Shown: positions 62,909-64,000 of the stretch, piece by piece
Layout: every line of letters starts with the position of its first letter
Numbering within the stretch: position 1 is the first letter of the stretch
Source of the DNA: Pseudomonadota bacterium
GTDB taxonomy: Bacteria > Desulfobacterota > Binatia > Binatales > Binataceae
DNA length: 64,000 nt
Assembly: GCA_021324455.1 (NCBI GenBank)
Contig: JAJPJA010000093.1
Location: forward strand, 1 to 64,000
Direction: 5' to 3'
Notes under the pieces: generated by a model
The model's database searches: none
The model's input: the letters and a program-made list of their open reading frames with translations, nothing else
What the model was told of the DNA's origin: nothing
Translations under genes and position numbers: made by a program

Positions 62909-63820
62909 ATGCGCCGGGTGGTCGCTCCTGTTCTGGTCCTGCACGGCGGCGCCGGGATGCGCGGTCCGGCCGAAGAACGTCCGGCGCGGCGCCGCGCGAT
63001 GCTGGAGGCGGCCGAGCACGGGCGCAGCGTGCTGGAATCCGGCGGCAGCGCGATTGACGCGGTGTGCGCGGCGATCGTCTTCATGGAGGACTCGCCCCTG
63101 TTCAACGCCGGCCGCGGGTCCGCGCTTAACGCCGAAGGCGAAGTGGAGATGGACGCCTCGCTGATGGTGGTGCCGTATGGCGCGGCTGCCGGCAATGGAG
63201 CGGTTGGTGTCGGCGCGGGCGGCGTCGCCGGTGTGCGCCGCGTGCGCAATCCAATCCTGGCCGCGCGCGCCGTAATGACGCAGACGCCGCACGTCCTGAT
63301 CATCGGCCCGGCGGCCGAACGCCTGGCGTTCAGATCGGGGCTGGCCTTGTGCCGCCCCGACGAACTGGTCACTGACCGCGCGCGCGTGCGCTGGCAAACT
63401 CACATGGCGCGCGCCTCCGAGCACGGCACAGTCGGCGCCGCGGCGCTCGACCTGCACGGTCAACTCGCGGCCGGCACTTCAACCGGCGGCATTACCGGCA
63501 AGATGCCGGGGCGGGTGGGAGACTCCGCCATCGTCGGCGCTGGAACCTTTGCCGACCGCATCGGAGCGGCCTCCGCCACCGGCGTGGGCGAATCGATAAT
63601 GAAGGCCACGCTGTGCCGCGAAGTGGTCAGGATGCTTGCGCGCACCACCGCGGCGCGCGCCGCTGCGAGCGGAATAAAAATCATGGCGGCCACCGTCGGC
63701 GGTGAGGCCGGCATTATTGTCGTCGATCGGCACGGACGGATTGGCTACGCGCACAACGCGCAGGCGATGGACGTGGCGACGTTCACGCCGGATGAAGGTT
63801 TACGCCATCATCTGCTGTAG
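62909..63820 (+). CDS. Isoaspartyl peptidase / L-asparaginase (Ntn hydrolase, plant type)
   Basis: The 303-aa protein has LVLHGGAGMRGP at the N-terminus, SGGSAIDAVCAAIVFMEDSP and FNAGRGSALNAEGEVEMDA. The cleavage site and nucleophile are EHGTVGAAALD: Thr near residue 171 becomes the N-terminus of the beta chain. GGITGKMPGRVGDSAIVGAGT contains the second Thr and the substrate loop. It splits isoaspartyl peptides or asparagine. ATG at 62909 follows GGAAGGAA. Confidence 0.94.
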   Translation: MRRVVAPVLVLHGGAGMRGPAEERPARRRAMLEAAEHGRSVLESGGSAIDAVCAAIVFMEDSPLFNAGRGSALNAEGEVEMDASLMVVPYGAAAGNGAVGVGAGGVAGVRRVRNPILAARAVMTQTPHVLIIGPAAERLAFRSGLALCRPDELVTDRARVRWQTHMARASEHGTVGAAALDLHGQLAAGTSTGGITGKMPGRVGDSAIVGAGTFADRIGAASATGVGESIMKATLCREVVRMLARTTAARAAASGIKIMAATVGGEAGIIVVDRHGRIGYAHNAQAMDVATFTPDEGLRHHLL

Positions 63821-63952
63821 ATGGTTGCGCCGGTGCGCCCTCCGCGCTCACCGGAATTGGGCAAGGCAGGCTGGAGCTTTTGTAAACCGCCCTAAACTGG
63901 TAGAAGCACTCACAACAAAAGCCGGACCCGGGCAGGTTTTGGAGATTTCCTA

Positions 63953-64000
63953 ATGGCTGGGAACAAACAAAAGCATATCCTCGACGGGATCAAAGTTCTG
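63953..64000 (+). CDS. CoA-transferase family III (CaiB/BaiF), first 16 codons
   Basis: ATG at 63953 has GGAG 8-9 nt upstream. The visible peptide MAGNKQKHILDGIKVL ends in the I-L-D-G-I-K-V-L stretch that opens many CaiB/BaiF CoA-transferases. The rest is beyond the window, so this rests on the N-terminus and on neighbours of acyl-CoA type. Confidence 0.6.
   Translation, partial: MAGNKQKHILDGIKVL

Overview
The window is one 64-kb stretch of a GC-rich bacterial chromosome (roughly 63-65% G+C by eye). It is densely coded, mostly in minus-strand operons. Signal peptides, outer-membrane-type proteins, TolQ/MotA-like channel parts and lipid-type catabolic genes point to a Gram-negative (diderm) organism. 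The mix of luciferase-like monooxygenase, acyl-CoA dehydrogenase, 17beta-HSD-like SDR, a family III CoA-transferase start, kelch and S53 pro-kumamolisin secreted proteins and a group 3b hydrogenase is what I would expect of an uncultured soil lineage of the Binatota / Desulfobacterota / Acidobacteriota kind. That placement is inference; no rRNA is present.

Layout. 1-0.7 kb: the tail of a probable XRE-type regulator and a four-tRNA cluster (Pro-Arg-His-Lys, minus strand). 1.5-8.4 kb: a compact minus-strand module of eight genes, read in the order FHA protein, TolQ/ExbB/MotA-like channel, two tandem 186-aa single-span proteins, zinc-finger FHA protein, PP2C phosphatase, TTG-started Ser/Thr kinase with a membrane span, and a DnaK-like ATPase. 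This is the most unusual content of the window and looks like a phospho-signalling system wired to an ion-driven membrane motor. 8.7-18.5 kb: ilvD, a chagasin-like inhibitor, an esterase, a kelch protein, an S53 peptidase, a dynamin/Era-like GTPase and a PHB-depolymerase-type esterase. 18.6-23.1 kb: recN, nadK, a small membrane protein coupled to a membrane-anchored universal stress protein, and a quinone oxidoreductase.

23.3-28.3 kb: a complete NAD(P)-linked group 3b [NiFe] hydrogenase operon (iron-sulfur beta, cyclic-nucleotide-domain protein, flavin gamma, small and large subunits, maturation protease). It is followed by a divergent PRPP synthetase, a large lytic transglycosylase and a lone receiver domain. 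32.4-38.6 kb: a repeat/membrane protein and a beta-barrel-like protein, vapBC, an acyl-CoA dehydrogenase with a palindromic putative operator, and a GNAT-like protein. 39.7-47.5 kb: a de novo purine gene group (purB, nitroreductase, purC, purS, purQ, purL, purF) using the PurS/PurQ/small-PurL form of FGAM synthase. 47.5-55.5 kb: housekeeping genes def, fmt, DUF503, rbfA, truB, rpsO, pnp, an M16 peptidase, a fused vapBC remnant, and dut. 55.6-64 kb: mixed genes (tag, MBL hydrolase, LLM monooxygenase with a clear intrinsic terminator, malQ, SDR, alpha/beta hydrolase, tam, isoaspartyl peptidase, and the first codons of a CoA-transferase).

I see no insertion sequence, prophage, CRISPR array or rRNA operon. 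All functional statements rest on motifs read by eye. Starts were chosen by ribosome-binding sites and family length and can be off by a few codons.
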